Below, one piece after another: positions 51,624 through 61,464 of a DNA stretch of 64,000 bases (positions within the stretch are counted from its first letter, which is position 1; each line of letters opens with the position of its first letter). The notes under the pieces are model-generated. The model did no database searches. It was not told the DNA's origin and was given only the letters and a program-made list of their open reading frames with translations. The translations under genes were made by a program, and so were the position numbers. This DNA is from Clostridia bacterium (GTDB taxonomy: Bacteria > Bacillota > Clostridia > Oscillospirales > Acutalibacteraceae). Where the stretch lies: assembly GCA_017399405.1 (NCBI GenBank), contig JAFQCT010000004.1, forward strand, positions 62,001-126,000, given 5' to 3'.

Positions 51624-53839
51624 TTTCTTTCAATAGTGTCGCAGAATTTGCGATATTCAAGAGGATAACTGAAATAATAACCTTGTACTATATCGCATTT
51701 CTGTGACTTGATATATTCATACTGCTCGGCTGTTTCAATACCCTCAGCAATAATTGTAATATCAAGTTTTTTAGTCATATCAATAACACATTCAATAATA
51801 TTGCGTCCTCTTGGATGCTCATAGTCATCAATAAATGATTTATCAAGTTTCAATGCATCAATAGGCATTGATTTAAGAAGCATAAGTGATGAATATCCCG
51901 TACCAAAGTCATCAAGCAAAATCTTGAACCCTGCTTTGTGAAGTCTTCTTAAAAGTCGCAAGAAACTTCTTTGATTGTTGTGAAGAGTAGTTTCTGTAAT
52001 TTCAAGATGAATGTGTGAAATGTCAGCACCAGTTTCTTCAATAATACCTAAATATGTTTCAATAAGTTTAGGGTCGTGAAGTGTTTGTTGAGAAAGATTT
52101 ACGGAAATATCAATAGGCTCAAAACCTCTTTGAATTAAATCTTGTTGAGCAACACAAGCCCTGTGGAATACAAATCGGTCAATATCTTTAATAAATCCTC
52201 TTTCTTCTGCAATAGGAATAAATTCTGATGGCGGTACATAAGTGCCATCTTCTCGTTTCCATCTTACAAGCATTTCAGCAGCACAGATTTTACCGGTTTC
52301 GGTATTATACTGTGGTTGAAGCACTACTGAAAGTTCATTGTTTCTGATTGCGTGTGCAAGTTCGTCAGAGAAAAGTTTTTTGCGAGTTAAGTCACGCTTG
52401 ATTTTACCTGTGTAAACTGCAATTGTTGACTCGCTATCACCTTTAACAAGGGATTTTGCCATAACCGCACAGTTCTGCATTTTCTGAATATCAATATTTT
52501 TCTCTGTTACATAATAAACGCCTATACTTGGCACAAGAATATAGTTTGACATATTCTTATCGTTAAATGTGCGACAATCAGCACAGAACTTTTCGAGTCG
52601 TTTGTTAAGTTCTTCTTCACTTGAATAACGAAGATAAACTGCAAATCTGTCAGCCGCAATTCGACCTACAAACTCGTTATCTTTAAGCATTTTTCGCCAT
52701 AAAGTATCTATGTGTTTAATGGTCTTATTACCCATTTCATAACCATAATAGTCGTTTACAAGCTTGAAATTATCAAGGTCCATAACCACATAAGCGGCTT
52801 TTTGATTTTTGCTTAACTGTTTCTTTACATCAAGACAGAACTTTGCGTAAGAAGCACCGCCTGTAAGACTATCTGTATAAAGAACTTTGTCAAGTTCTTC
52901 TTTTTTACGACGCTCTGACGATACTGCGTAAATAGTAAACAGAATAAACACGGTTACAAGGAAGAATGTCATTATACCAACATAAGAAAGTGCGGTGTTT
53001 CTGTTTTCAGTAACAGCACTTGTTGGTATAACGCTGAAAAGATACCAATCATTGAAATTGAGTGGTGCATAGTAAAGGTAAAAATCCGTATTCTGTGAGG
53101 AGAATAAAACGCCTGTTTCGCCGTTTTTCATATCTTCCTGAATATCTAAAATTCTGCTACCTTGATATTTTTCATCAAGAGGAAGTGTATAGAAAACATT
53201 GTCAATATTTCTGAACTTTTCGTTGGGGTGAGTGCTCATAATATTGTTGCCCTCATAGTCAACAACAAAGAAAAACTCACTTTTATTGAAAGCACTTGAC
53301 TCAAAGTTTGCCATAATCTGGTCTATGGTGAATACAAGGAAGAAAACCGCTTTTGTTTCGCCTTCGTGTTTTAACGGAATGTGCATAACAAAAACTTCGT
53401 CACCGTCAATACTTTCGTTTGTTTTCATTCTGCAAACAATAAAACCATCTTTTTCTACACATTCTTTGATATGCTCGTCGTGTGCAAGGTCTATTGATTT
53501 ACCGTCAGATGTATATGCCTTACCGTCAAGAGTTGCAATACCGTAACGCTTGTAATGGTCGTTTTTGGGAATGTCACCAATACTGTTTATTGCAGCTTTT
53601 GGATTGTCAAGTTTTGTTGTATCAACAGCGTTGGCAAAATAATAGAGATAAGATGCTTGTTCCTGAAATTTGAAACCAACTGATTCACCGTTTTTTGCAG
53701 AGATTTCTTTTAAGAAGTCCTGATTTTGATTATCAAGTTCATTTGTAAGGAATAAAGGGAATGCAATAATAATGGCGATTGCGAAAATGCCCAAAAAGAC
53801 AAGGACAAAAAAACGAGCAATAGCTGAATCTTTTTTCAA
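51617..53839 (-). CDS. Cache-GGDEF-EAL cyclic-di-GMP phosphodiesterase
   Basis: 740 residues from a TTG at 53839, eight bases after GAGGAG; a GTG at 53848 overlaps that site and is less likely. Membrane helix (about 10-32), extracellular dCache-like sensor (to about 285), second helix, then a GGDEF domain whose active motif is degenerate (AADRF) and a full EAL domain (AAEMLVRW, EITETTLHN, LDDFGTGYSSL, AEGIETAEQ). Catalytic residues of the EAL domain look intact, so it should degrade cyclic-di-GMP while the GGDEF part may bind GTP or be structural. Confidence 0.92.
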   Translation of the reverse strand: MKKDSAIARFFVLVFLGIFAIAIIIAFPLFLTNELDNQNQDFLKEISAKNGESVGFKFQEQASYLYYFANAVDTTKLDNPKAAINSIGDIPKNDHYKRYGIATLDGKAYTSDGKSIDLAHDEHIKECVEKDGFIVCRMKTNESIDGDEVFVMHIPLKHEGETKAVFFLVFTIDQIMANFESSAFNKSEFFFVVDYEGNNIMSTHPNEKFRNIDNVFYTLPLDEKYQGSRILDIQEDMKNGETGVLFSSQNTDFYLYYAPLNFNDWYLFSVIPTSAVTENRNTALSYVGIMTFFLVTVFILFTIYAVSSERRKKEELDKVLYTDSLTGGASYAKFCLDVKKQLSKNQKAAYVVMDLDNFKLVNDYYGYEMGNKTIKHIDTLWRKMLKDNEFVGRIAADRFAVYLRYSSEEELNKRLEKFCADCRTFNDKNMSNYILVPSIGVYYVTEKNIDIQKMQNCAVMAKSLVKGDSESTIAVYTGKIKRDLTRKKLFSDELAHAIRNNELSVVLQPQYNTETGKICAAEMLVRWKREDGTYVPPSEFIPIAEERGFIKDIDRFVFHRACVAQQDLIQRGFEPIDISVNLSQQTLHDPKLIETYLGIIEETGADISHIHLEITETTLHNNQRSFLRLLRRLHKAGFKILLDDFGTGYSSLMLLKSMPIDALKLDKSFIDDYEHPRGRNIIECVIDMTKKLDITIIAEGIETAEQYEYIKSQKCDIVQGYYFSYPLEYRKFCDTIERNQ

Positions 53840-53940
53840 TTTTTCCACTCCTCAAAATATACTGATTTAATTATAACAATTCATAAAAGAAAAAGAAATA
53901 GTAAATATGTATAAAACCTTGTGATTTTTTATTGCAAAAT

Positions 53941-54018
53941 CCCCAACTGTAAATTGACAGTAAAGGGGATTTGTTGAGATGCCTTAATATAAGAACCCAC
54001 TCTCATTGAGAGTGGGTT
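53941..54018 (-). terminator. Two hairpins after the 239-residue membrane protein gene
   Basis: A strong stem AACCCACTCTCA/TGAGAGTGGGTT (53994-54018) lies directly after the stop of the minus-strand gene at 54023. A second, imperfect hairpin built on ACTGT/ACAGT with CCCC/GGGG outer arms follows at 53941-53968. The remainder of the 180-base gap holds nothing else I can name. Confidence 0.7.
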
Positions 54019-54022
54019 TTCA

Positions 54023-54742
54023 TTATTTTTTTCTATTCTTTTTTCTTTCTTGAATAATAGGCTTAAAAACAACAACTAATACCGTAAATGCAAAACCAAT
54101 AGTAAAAAATAGTTCCAAGAGTGTTCTTGTGGTCTGTAACCTATTAATGTCATACAGAATTGTTTCGTTGTTATTTTTGTCGATTTTTATAAGTTGAGAG
54201 TGGTTGTTGTCAACTTGAAGTAAATTCAGTATGCCCATATCGTTTTGAATTTTATATCTAATATTTTTAATGGATACTTCCTCTTTATCGAATAAAGAGT
54301 TTATCAACCTATTATTTTCAGCAGTAAGAGGAACTCGATAGAATTCCGCCCATTGTCCGTTGATGTCTAACTTTGCATAAATGTCACTACGAACAAAAAA
54401 TACCATTATGTCATTCCCTGACCATTCACAAGCAACAGTACCGTAGGCATTAAAAGAAAAACCATATTGAAACTCAAAATCAGAGTTGTAAACACAAACA
54501 GCATATTCATCTGAACGATTGAATAACAGAAGTATCATTTCATCTTCATTAACATCAAAACTTTGTATAGGATTAGTCCAATCCAAATTTTCAATTTTTT
54601 TAACAGGAACATTTTTAATAATTGTTGCTTGTTCTTCCTCGGTTAATGGGTCAACAATAAAGGGTGTTGGTGCGGCAAAGGTTGTTATGCTCATACTAAT
54701 TATTACAGTAAAAGCTATAATTAAACTCAATACATTCTTCAT
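54023..54742 (-). CDS. Secreted protein with C-terminal membrane helix, unknown function
   Basis: 239 residues: signal peptide (cleavage near TFA/AP, residue 23), an extracellular beta-rich domain of about 170 residues with propeller-like strands (DEYAVCVYNSDFEFQYGFS region), a membrane helix (about 207-226) and a basic tail IIQERKKNRKK. A type I membrane protein. No family recognised. Stands alone on the minus strand between the EAL gene and a divergent phosphoglucomutase gene. Confidence 0.65.
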   Translation of the reverse strand: MKNVLSLIIAFTVIISMSITTFAAPTPFIVDPLTEEEQATIIKNVPVKKIENLDWTNPIQSFDVNEDEMILLLFNRSDEYAVCVYNSDFEFQYGFSFNAYGTVACEWSGNDIMVFFVRSDIYAKLDINGQWAEFYRVPLTAENNRLINSLFDKEEVSIKNIRYKIQNDMGILNLLQVDNNHSQLIKIDKNNNETILYDINRLQTTRTLLELFFTIGFAFTVLVVVFKPIIQERKKNRKK

Positions 54743-54831
54743 TTTAGACCCTCCAATGATATTTTTGTTTTATTTTACCATAAATAAATTATTTTTTCAA
54801 TGTTTCAACACTTAAAATACCCTTCTACAAC

Positions 54832-54860
54832 TTGTATTTTGCCTTGTTTTGTTGTAATAT
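54832..54860 (+). promoter_or_regulatory. Possible promoter of the phosphoglucomutase gene
   Basis: TTGTAT (54832-54837), 17-base spacer and TAATAT (54855-54860), upstream of the start at 54899. Weak match. Confidence 0.4.
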
Positions 54861-54898
54861 TATGATATGAAATAATGCCCGAAAAGGAGCTTGATAAT

Positions 54899-56539
54899 AT
54901 GACAATTAAAGAAAAATTTGATTTGTGGTGTAGTTTTGACAAAGAAACTAAAAAAGAACTTCTCGCAATTACAGATGAAAAAGAAATTGAAGACAGATTT
55001 TATAAAGATTTAGAGTTCGGTACAGGTGGGCTTCGCGGAATTATGGGTGCGGGTCCTAACCGTATGAATAAATATACAATTGCAAAGGCAACAAAAGGAT
55101 ATGCCGATTACCTTAAAAGTCATTTTGACGGTGAAATAAGCGTTGCTATTGCTTACGATTCAAGAAATAACTCGCAGTATTTTTCACAGGTGGCAGCAGG
55201 TGTATTGGCCGCAAATGGTATTAAAGTTTATATCTATAACACTCTTATGCCAACGCCCGTACTTTCATTTACTGCAAAGTATTTAGGTTGTAATGGCGGT
55301 ATTGTACTTACTGCAAGCCACAACCCAAAAGAGTATAACGGATACAAAATTTACGATGAAAAAGGTTGTCAGTTAGTACCACAGTTTGCAAGTCAGGTAA
55401 TCACATTTGTAAACGCGGTTGAGGATTTGCAGTCCGTTGAAATTATGGATTTTGATGCAGGTGTTGAAGACGGAGTAATCACGGTTATAGGTGATGATGT
55501 TCTTGACGCTTTCTTAAAAGAGGTTAAAAAACAGTCAATTTACGAAGAAAAATCAGACCTTAAAATTGTTTATACCGCTTTGCACGGTACAGGTAATATC
55601 CCCGTAAGAAAAGCACTTGAAAATATGAATGTTTCAATAGTAAAATCACAGGAATTGCCTGACGGTAATTTTAGCACAGTCCGTTCACCAAATCCCGAAG
55701 AAAAGGATGCTCTTACTCTCGGCATTGAGCAAGCAAAACTTGAAAATGCAGATTTAGTGCTTGGTACTGACCCTGACTGTGACCGCGTTGGTACTGCAGT
55801 TTTACACAATGGTGAATATGTGCTTATGACAGGTAATCAGATTGGTGCTTTGCTTGTTGATTTTGTGCTTTCTCATAAAAAAGACACATTAAGCGAAAAA
55901 TCAACACTTGTAAAGACAATTGTTACAAGTGAAGTCGGTGCAGATATTGCAAGAAGTTATGGACTCAATATTGTTGATACTCTTACAGGCTTTAAGTATA
56001 TAGGTGAACAGATTGGCAAGTATGAAATAAATGGTGACCGCGAATTTGTAATCGGTTACGAAGAATCTTATGGTTATCTTGTTGGTACTCACGCAAGAGA
56101 TAAAGACGCGGTTGTTTCATCAATGCTTATTTGTCAAATGGCAGCATACCACAAGAATAATGGCAGAACACTTGTTGATGCCCTTAATAATATTTATGCA
56201 AAGTTTGGCTTTTATCTTGATGCACTTGATACTTTCGTACTTAAAGGTAAAGATGGTGCAGAGAAAATTCAAAGCATTATGACAAATATGCGTGAAAACG
56301 GTAAATCATTATTTAACAATATTAAAGCTGTTCTTGACTACTCAAAAGGCATTGACGATTTACCAAAAGAAAATGTGCTTAAATATACATTTACAGACGG
56401 TAGTTGGATTGCAGTAAGACCATCAGGCACAGAGCCAAAACTTAAAGTGTATTACTCAATGTGTGGCGAAACAAAAGAAATCGCAAACGACAAATTAGAA
56501 AATATCCGCACTATTCTTAAAGAGCAAATTGAGGGTTAA
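54899..56539 (+). CDS. Alpha-phosphoglucomutase/phosphomannomutase
   Basis: 546 residues from the ATG at 54899, nine bases after AAAAGGAG; an ATG at 54875 has no ribosome binding site. Active-site phosphoserine loop TASHNPKEYNGYK, metal loop DPDCDRVG, sugar loop EESYGYLVG and phosphate loop RPSGTEPKLKVY are all present in the PgcA-type order. Interconverts glucose-1-phosphate/glucose-6-phosphate or the mannose pair. It is followed by a NifU-like gene and a GH38 mannosidase at short distances, so it probably belongs to one glycan-processing operon. Confidence 0.94.
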   Translation: MTIKEKFDLWCSFDKETKKELLAITDEKEIEDRFYKDLEFGTGGLRGIMGAGPNRMNKYTIAKATKGYADYLKSHFDGEISVAIAYDSRNNSQYFSQVAAGVLAANGIKVYIYNTLMPTPVLSFTAKYLGCNGGIVLTASHNPKEYNGYKIYDEKGCQLVPQFASQVITFVNAVEDLQSVEIMDFDAGVEDGVITVIGDDVLDAFLKEVKKQSIYEEKSDLKIVYTALHGTGNIPVRKALENMNVSIVKSQELPDGNFSTVRSPNPEEKDALTLGIEQAKLENADLVLGTDPDCDRVGTAVLHNGEYVLMTGNQIGALLVDFVLSHKKDTLSEKSTLVKTIVTSEVGADIARSYGLNIVDTLTGFKYIGEQIGKYEINGDREFVIGYEESYGYLVGTHARDKDAVVSSMLICQMAAYHKNNGRTLVDALNNIYAKFGFYLDALDTFVLKGKDGAEKIQSIMTNMRENGKSLFNNIKAVLDYSKGIDDLPKENVLKYTFTDGSWIAVRPSGTEPKLKVYYSMCGETKEIANDKLENIRTILKEQIEG

Positions 56540-56541
56540 AA

Positions 56542-56775
56542 ATGAAAGATTACATAAACAATATAATTAAGCCTAAACTTCAGGGTGACGGTGGCGAAAT
56601 TGATTTTGTATCTTATGAAAACGGTATTCTCACCGTGCTTTTGCAAGGTGAATGTTCAAAATGCTTAATCGTTGACCGCTGTATCGCTTGGATTGAAAGC
56701 GAAGTTATGCGTGATATGGGCGAAAGCGTAAAAGTAGTGGCACAGAAGAAAAAACCATTTTTCTGGGATAAATAA
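56542..56775 (+). CDS. NifU-like C-terminal domain protein
   Basis: 77 residues resembling the NifU C-terminal Fe-S scaffold domain: IIKPKLQGDGGEIDFVSYENG start and cysteine pair CSKC (Cys38, Cys41) with a further Cys46 in VDRC. Stand-alone forms carry Fe-S clusters for delivery. Here the usual CXXC context is modified, so function is less certain. It lies 2 bases after the phosphoglucomutase stop and 13 before GH38, an unexpected neighbour for sugar genes. Confidence 0.8.
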   Translation: MKDYINNIIKPKLQGDGGEIDFVSYENGILTVLLQGECSKCLIVDRCIAWIESEVMRDMGESVKVVAQKKKPFFWDK

Positions 56776-56788
56776 GGCGGTGAAGTGA

Positions 56789-59722
56789 ATGGCACATATT
56801 AAAGTTGTAAGAAGAAGTATGCGTCCTGAAGAATGGACAGATTTACGCTTCGGTTGGCTTAAAAGATACATATATGATGAAAAGTTTGAAATAGAAAACC
56901 TAAAAGTCCGTGATGCCCGTCAGGTTGCGGAAATGCAATACGAATACTACCCTGAGGGCTTCAGACCACTCAATAAAGGTGATATGTACTTTACCCCAGA
57001 CGGAACTGCATTTTTTGAGGCAGATGTGATAATTCCTGAACACTTACAGGGTAAAGAATTGTGGTTTTCTCTTAAAACCGCTGCCGAAATTATTGTAAAA
57101 GTAAACGGTAAATATGTTGGCGGTGTTGACCCTAACCGTGACCGTATTCTTTTGACACCTTATATTGACAGTGATGTTCTTCATTTTGAAATGGAAGGTT
57201 ACAATCGTTCAAAGCCTGATGATGAGAGAAACCCTGAATCATTGTCTGTTCGCGGTTGCCGTCAGATTTTTGAGGGTGCTTACCTTGCAACAATCAACCA
57301 TACAGTTCTTGACTTGGTTTATGACCTTGAACTTTTACTCGATATTGCAAAAAGCGAACTCTTTAATGAAGATTATCGTAATTTCCTCAATCGTGAAATC
57401 AACAACGCACTTAATCTTATTGATTTTGATGACCTTAAAACAGAAGATGTAGCAAGTGCTAAAAAATATGTTGATGATGTAATCTATGCAAATGACGATT
57501 ACAAGGGTAATGGTGATGTGGCACTTATTGCTCATTCACACCTTGATATTGCATATTATTGGCGTCGTATTCACTCTGTTCAAAAGAATTTGCGTACTAT
57601 TCTTATTCAGTTGCGACTTATGGACAGATATCCTGACTTTAAGTACACTCACACTCAGGCTTATACTTATGAAATGCTTGAAAAATATTATCCTGATGTA
57701 TTTGAAGAGTTAAAAGAAAAGATTGCAAATGGTCAGTTTGAGCCGGTAGGGGCAATGTATGTTGAACCTGATTGTAATATTCCTTGTGCTGAAAGTTTAA
57801 TTCGTCAGTTTATGTATGGTCAGCACTATTTCCGTGAAAAGTTTGGCAAGACAGTTAAAAATTGTTGGTTGCCTGATGTTTTCGGCAACTCTTGGATTTT
57901 ACCTCAAATCCTTAAAAAGAGTGGCGTTGACTATTTCGTTTCAAATAAGATGTCAACTTGGAATGACACAAACAGATTTCCGCATAATAACTTTATCTGG
58001 AAAGGTATTGACGGTAGTGAGGTTTATGCTTGCGTACCGCCAACTCACTTTATAACTTGGAATATGCCATCACAAATTCAAGAAAATTGGGAAGCATATC
58101 AAGACAAAAACCAAGGCGGACAAACTATGTCAATGTTCGGTTATGGTGACGGTGGTAGCGGTTGTACTGAAGAAATGATTGAGGTTATGCACCGTTTCAA
58201 TAAACTTTCAATTATGCCTAAAACCGAGCATATAAGTGGACAAGAATTCCTTGAAAAGAACTTAAAAGACAATAAAAATCTTGCAAAATGGGACGGTGAA
58301 TTGTACCTTGAAATGCATCGCGGTACATTCACTACTAAGTCACAGATGAAGCGTTACAACCGTAAACTTGAATATAAACTTCGTGAGGCAGAAATCGTGT
58401 CAACTCTTCGTCATCTTAAAGGGGCAGAGTATCCACACGAAGAAATCCGTGACATTTATAAGAAACTCCTTATAAATCAGTTCCATGATATTCTTCCCGG
58501 TAGTCATATTGCACCTGTTTACCGTGACGCAATGGCTGATTATGAAGAAATTGACGCAAGACTTAATAAGATTATTGGCACAGGTGAAGATTATTTCAAC
58601 TCGCTTAACTTTACCCGTAGTCATCTTACATTCGTTGAAAATCCTAACGGTGAAAGTGTGCGTTATGGCAAACGCGGTAACTGGGTAATACCAAATCTTC
58701 CGCCACTTACTTGTGGTGAAATAGTTTACAACGAAACAAATGCAGATTGGCTTACAATCGGCGAAAAAGTTGTAACACCATTTTATGAAATCATTTTCAA
58801 TACTGACGGTAGCATTGAAAGTATTTATGACAGAAAAGCCCAGCGTGAATGGGTAGGGGGCGAGTTTAATAAACTTAAACTTTACAAAGATAACCCTGGC
58901 GTTTATGACGCTTGGGATATACTTCCTAACTACAAAGACCGTGAAGTAGAAGTTAAAATACTTTCACCTCTTAAAACTATTGAGAGAAATTCCGAAGTTG
59001 CATCTTTTGAGTGTGTTCTTGGTACTGAAACAAGTACTTGGAAGCGTATTATAAGAGTTTTCCGTCAGTCACGAGGTATTGAAGTTGAAAATATTGTAGA
59101 CTGGAACGAAAAACATGTGCTTGCAAAAGCACAGTTTGATTGTAATGTGCTGACACGCAAAGCGGTTTGCGACACAAGTGCAGGTTTCATTGAACGCGAT
59201 ACTCATAGAAATACTACTTGGCAACAGGCTCGTTTTGAAGTTTGTCATCACAAGTGGGTTGATATGAGTGAAACTGATGGCGGTATTGCAATTATTAACG
59301 ATTCAAAATATGGTGTAGGACTTTTAGAAAACTCAATGAGCCTTTCACTTCTTCGTGCTACAATCCGTCCTGATGTTACAAGCGACATTGGTCATCACGA
59401 ATTTTCATATATGATTTACCCACATACTGAAGATTTTGTAAAAGCCGAAATCAATAATATTGCTTATGAGTACAATGTTCCATTGGGCAAAGCAGATTTA
59501 ACCTGCGAAAACTCGTTCGGTGAACTTTATATGCAAACAATGAAGATGAGTGAAAAGGGCAATATGATTGTTGTTCGTCTTTCAGAACAGAATGGCAGAC
59601 GCGGTAAGATTAAACTTGGCGGGAAAGTAAAACTTCTCAACTTCCTTGAAGATGTAATCGCCGAAACCGATACAGTAGAATACAAACCATTTGAAATTGT
59701 TACAATTGGTATTGAAACTTGA
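56789..59722 (+). CDS. GH38 alpha-mannosidase
   Basis: 977 residues with no signal peptide. The GH38 catalytic domain shows zinc-binding HSHLDIAYYWRR (near 247), the GAMYVEPDCN region, and the nucleophile aspartate in NCWLPDVFGNSW (near 362), with a later FHDILPGSH motif. C-terminal beta-sandwich domains complete the normal length of the family. It hydrolyses alpha-mannosidic bonds in the cytoplasm, probably on imported mannose-containing oligosaccharides or N-glycan fragments. Confidence 0.94.
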   Translation: MAHIKVVRRSMRPEEWTDLRFGWLKRYIYDEKFEIENLKVRDARQVAEMQYEYYPEGFRPLNKGDMYFTPDGTAFFEADVIIPEHLQGKELWFSLKTAAEIIVKVNGKYVGGVDPNRDRILLTPYIDSDVLHFEMEGYNRSKPDDERNPESLSVRGCRQIFEGAYLATINHTVLDLVYDLELLLDIAKSELFNEDYRNFLNREINNALNLIDFDDLKTEDVASAKKYVDDVIYANDDYKGNGDVALIAHSHLDIAYYWRRIHSVQKNLRTILIQLRLMDRYPDFKYTHTQAYTYEMLEKYYPDVFEELKEKIANGQFEPVGAMYVEPDCNIPCAESLIRQFMYGQHYFREKFGKTVKNCWLPDVFGNSWILPQILKKSGVDYFVSNKMSTWNDTNRFPHNNFIWKGIDGSEVYACVPPTHFITWNMPSQIQENWEAYQDKNQGGQTMSMFGYGDGGSGCTEEMIEVMHRFNKLSIMPKTEHISGQEFLEKNLKDNKNLAKWDGELYLEMHRGTFTTKSQMKRYNRKLEYKLREAEIVSTLRHLKGAEYPHEEIRDIYKKLLINQFHDILPGSHIAPVYRDAMADYEEIDARLNKIIGTGEDYFNSLNFTRSHLTFVENPNGESVRYGKRGNWVIPNLPPLTCGEIVYNETNADWLTIGEKVVTPFYEIIFNTDGSIESIYDRKAQREWVGGEFNKLKLYKDNPGVYDAWDILPNYKDREVEVKILSPLKTIERNSEVASFECVLGTETSTWKRIIRVFRQSRGIEVENIVDWNEKHVLAKAQFDCNVLTRKAVCDTSAGFIERDTHRNTTWQQARFEVCHHKWVDMSETDGGIAIINDSKYGVGLLENSMSLSLLRATIRPDVTSDIGHHEFSYMIYPHTEDFVKAEINNIAYEYNVPLGKADLTCENSFGELYMQTMKMSEKGNMIVVRLSEQNGRRGKIKLGGKVKLLNFLEDVIAETDTVEYKPFEIVTIGIET

Positions 59723-59797
59723 TTCTTTTTTCGCAATACTGCGTGGCTTTTGAAAACAATTTAATTTCAAAAATAAAAAATAAGGTGGGGATTCCTT

Positions 59798-60631
59798 ATG
59801 AACAAAAAGAAAAAAGTTGTATTACTAATTTCAATATTTCTTGTTGTTGCTATTGGTGTGGCGTGCGTACTTTCTGTTTTGTCAAAGCAACCGCCAAAAG
59901 TGTTGTCACTTACTGATGAAGGCTTGCCAACCGAAAATGTGAATTTAGTTGCTCATCGCGGGTTTTCTGCGGTAGCACCTGAAAATTCCGCAGCCGCATT
60001 TATTGAGGCAGGTAAAGCCGAATTCTTTGCGGCCGAATGTGATATTCAGCTTTCAAAAGATAATGTGTGGGTTGTAAATCATAATCTTGACATTAAAGGT
60101 ATGACGAACGGTGAAGGCAAAATTTGGGATATGACTTATTCAGAAATCTCAAAATATTTTATTGACGGTGGTCATAATGCAGAAAAATACCCAAATCAAA
60201 AACTGATTACTCTTGACGATTATCTTGCAATTTGTGACCAATATAAAATAATTCCTCAAATTGAAATAAAAGAGGGTAACTATGAGTGCCTTGATAAAAT
60301 CTTAACTGCCCTTGATGAATATGAGAGTATGCGAGAAACTGCAATTATCATTTCTTTTGATACTGCCATTTTAGAAAAAATCCGTAATCTTGATAGTGAT
60401 ATTGAGGTGTGGTATCTTACTCACGAAATAACGGATAAAGCAATAAGACTTGCAACTGTAAATAATTATGCAATTGCATTCAACTGTAAAAAATATGATG
60501 CAGAAATGCTAAAAAAAGCACAAGATGAGAATATTAAACTTGCATCTTGGACAGTTGATAACCCTAAAATTTATAAAGAGTTATATGATTTAGGAATTCG
60601 AAACTTCACTACAAACAGATTAACAAAATAA
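59798..60631 (+). CDS. Membrane-anchored glycerophosphodiester phosphodiesterase
   Basis: 277 residues: N-terminal membrane helix (about 7-28) then a GDPD barrel with canonical signature AHRGFSAVAPENS, the acidic pair AECDIQLSKD, a catalytic His in VVNHNLD, and PQIEIKEG. It hydrolyses glycerophosphodiesters or glycerol-phosphate polymers such as teichoic acid fragments outside the membrane. It is a paralogue of the variant enzyme at 6963-7733, but keeps the arginine that the other has lost. AAGGTGGGG precedes the start. Confidence 0.9.
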   Translation: MNKKKKVVLLISIFLVVAIGVACVLSVLSKQPPKVLSLTDEGLPTENVNLVAHRGFSAVAPENSAAAFIEAGKAEFFAAECDIQLSKDNVWVVNHNLDIKGMTNGEGKIWDMTYSEISKYFIDGGHNAEKYPNQKLITLDDYLAICDQYKIIPQIEIKEGNYECLDKILTALDEYESMRETAIIISFDTAILEKIRNLDSDIEVWYLTHEITDKAIRLATVNNYAIAFNCKKYDAEMLKKAQDENIKLASWTVDNPKIYKELYDLGIRNFTTNRLTK

Positions 60632-60634
60632 TAA

Positions 60635-60672
60635 AAGACCGAGTAGAATTGACTACTCGGTCTTGCTTTTTA
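60635..60672. terminator. Bidirectional terminator between the GDPD gene and nagB
   Basis: Twelve-bp stem AAGACCGAGTAG/CTACTCGGTCTT (60635-60646 and 60653-60664) followed by GCTTTTT, between convergent genes. Confidence 0.9.
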
Positions 60673-60679
60673 TATTCGA

Positions 60680-61399
60680 TTAAAGTCTTGCAGCAGCTGC
60701 TTTATCAAGGAAAATATGCACATTTGGGTGAAGTTGTAAAACAGACGCCGGGCAAGATGGTGTAATGTCACCATTTACAAGTCCGTCAATCGCATCAGAT
60801 TTGCTTCTGCCTGTTGCAATAAGAATAATCTGTTTTGATTTCATAATTGAAACAGTACCCATTGTAAGTGCATAGTTTGGCATTGGGTTTTCGTCAAAAT
60901 ATACTGAGTTAGCATCAATAGTGCTTTGTGAAAGACGAACTTTGAATGAGCCCTTTGTAAATTTGTTTGATGGCTCGTTAAATCCGATATGACCATTTCT
61001 GCCAACACCTAAAAGTTGAATATCAATTTTGTTTTCTGTAAGCAAATCGTCATAACGCAAACATTCAGCATCAGTATCTTCTGCATTACCGTTTAAGAAG
61101 TTAACATTTTCTTCTTTAACATCAATATGATTAAAAAGATTTTCGTGCATAAATGTGTAATAACTGTTTTTATCATCTTTTGGTAAATCACAGTATTCAT
61201 CAAGGTTGAAAGTTGTAATATCCTTAAAACTTACCTTACCTTTATTGTATGCTTTAATAAGGCTTTTGTATGTAGGCACAGGTGAAGCACCTGTTGCAAA
61301 ACCTAAAACCGAATCAGGCTTTTCGTTAACTTGTTCAACAATTAAATTGGCAACTGCCTTGCCGATTTCTTCAGCGTTGTTAAAAATATGAATAATCAT
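60680..61399 (-). CDS. nagB: Glucosamine-6-phosphate deaminase
   Basis: 239 residues, the short Firmicutes NagB form. Motifs: GFATGASPVPTYKSL, FNLDEYCDL with the catalytic aspartate, and GVGRNGHIGFNEPSN. Converts glucosamine-6-phosphate to fructose-6-phosphate and ammonia, feeding amino-sugar carbon from N-glycans or sialic acid into glycolysis. It has an independent start 66 bases downstream of the zinc-ribbon gene. Confidence 0.96.
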   Translation of the reverse strand: MIIHIFNNAEEIGKAVANLIVEQVNEKPDSVLGFATGASPVPTYKSLIKAYNKGKVSFKDITTFNLDEYCDLPKDDKNSYYTFMHENLFNHIDVKEENVNFLNGNAEDTDAECLRYDDLLTENKIDIQLLGVGRNGHIGFNEPSNKFTKGSFKVRLSQSTIDANSVYFDENPMPNYALTMGTVSIMKSKQIILIATGRSKSDAIDGLVNGDITPSCPASVLQLHPNVHIFLDKAAAARL

Positions 61400-61464
61400 T
61401 TTTCACACCTCGTTATATACTTTTGAGACTTTATTTTACCATATTATAGAAATTTTGCAATAGA

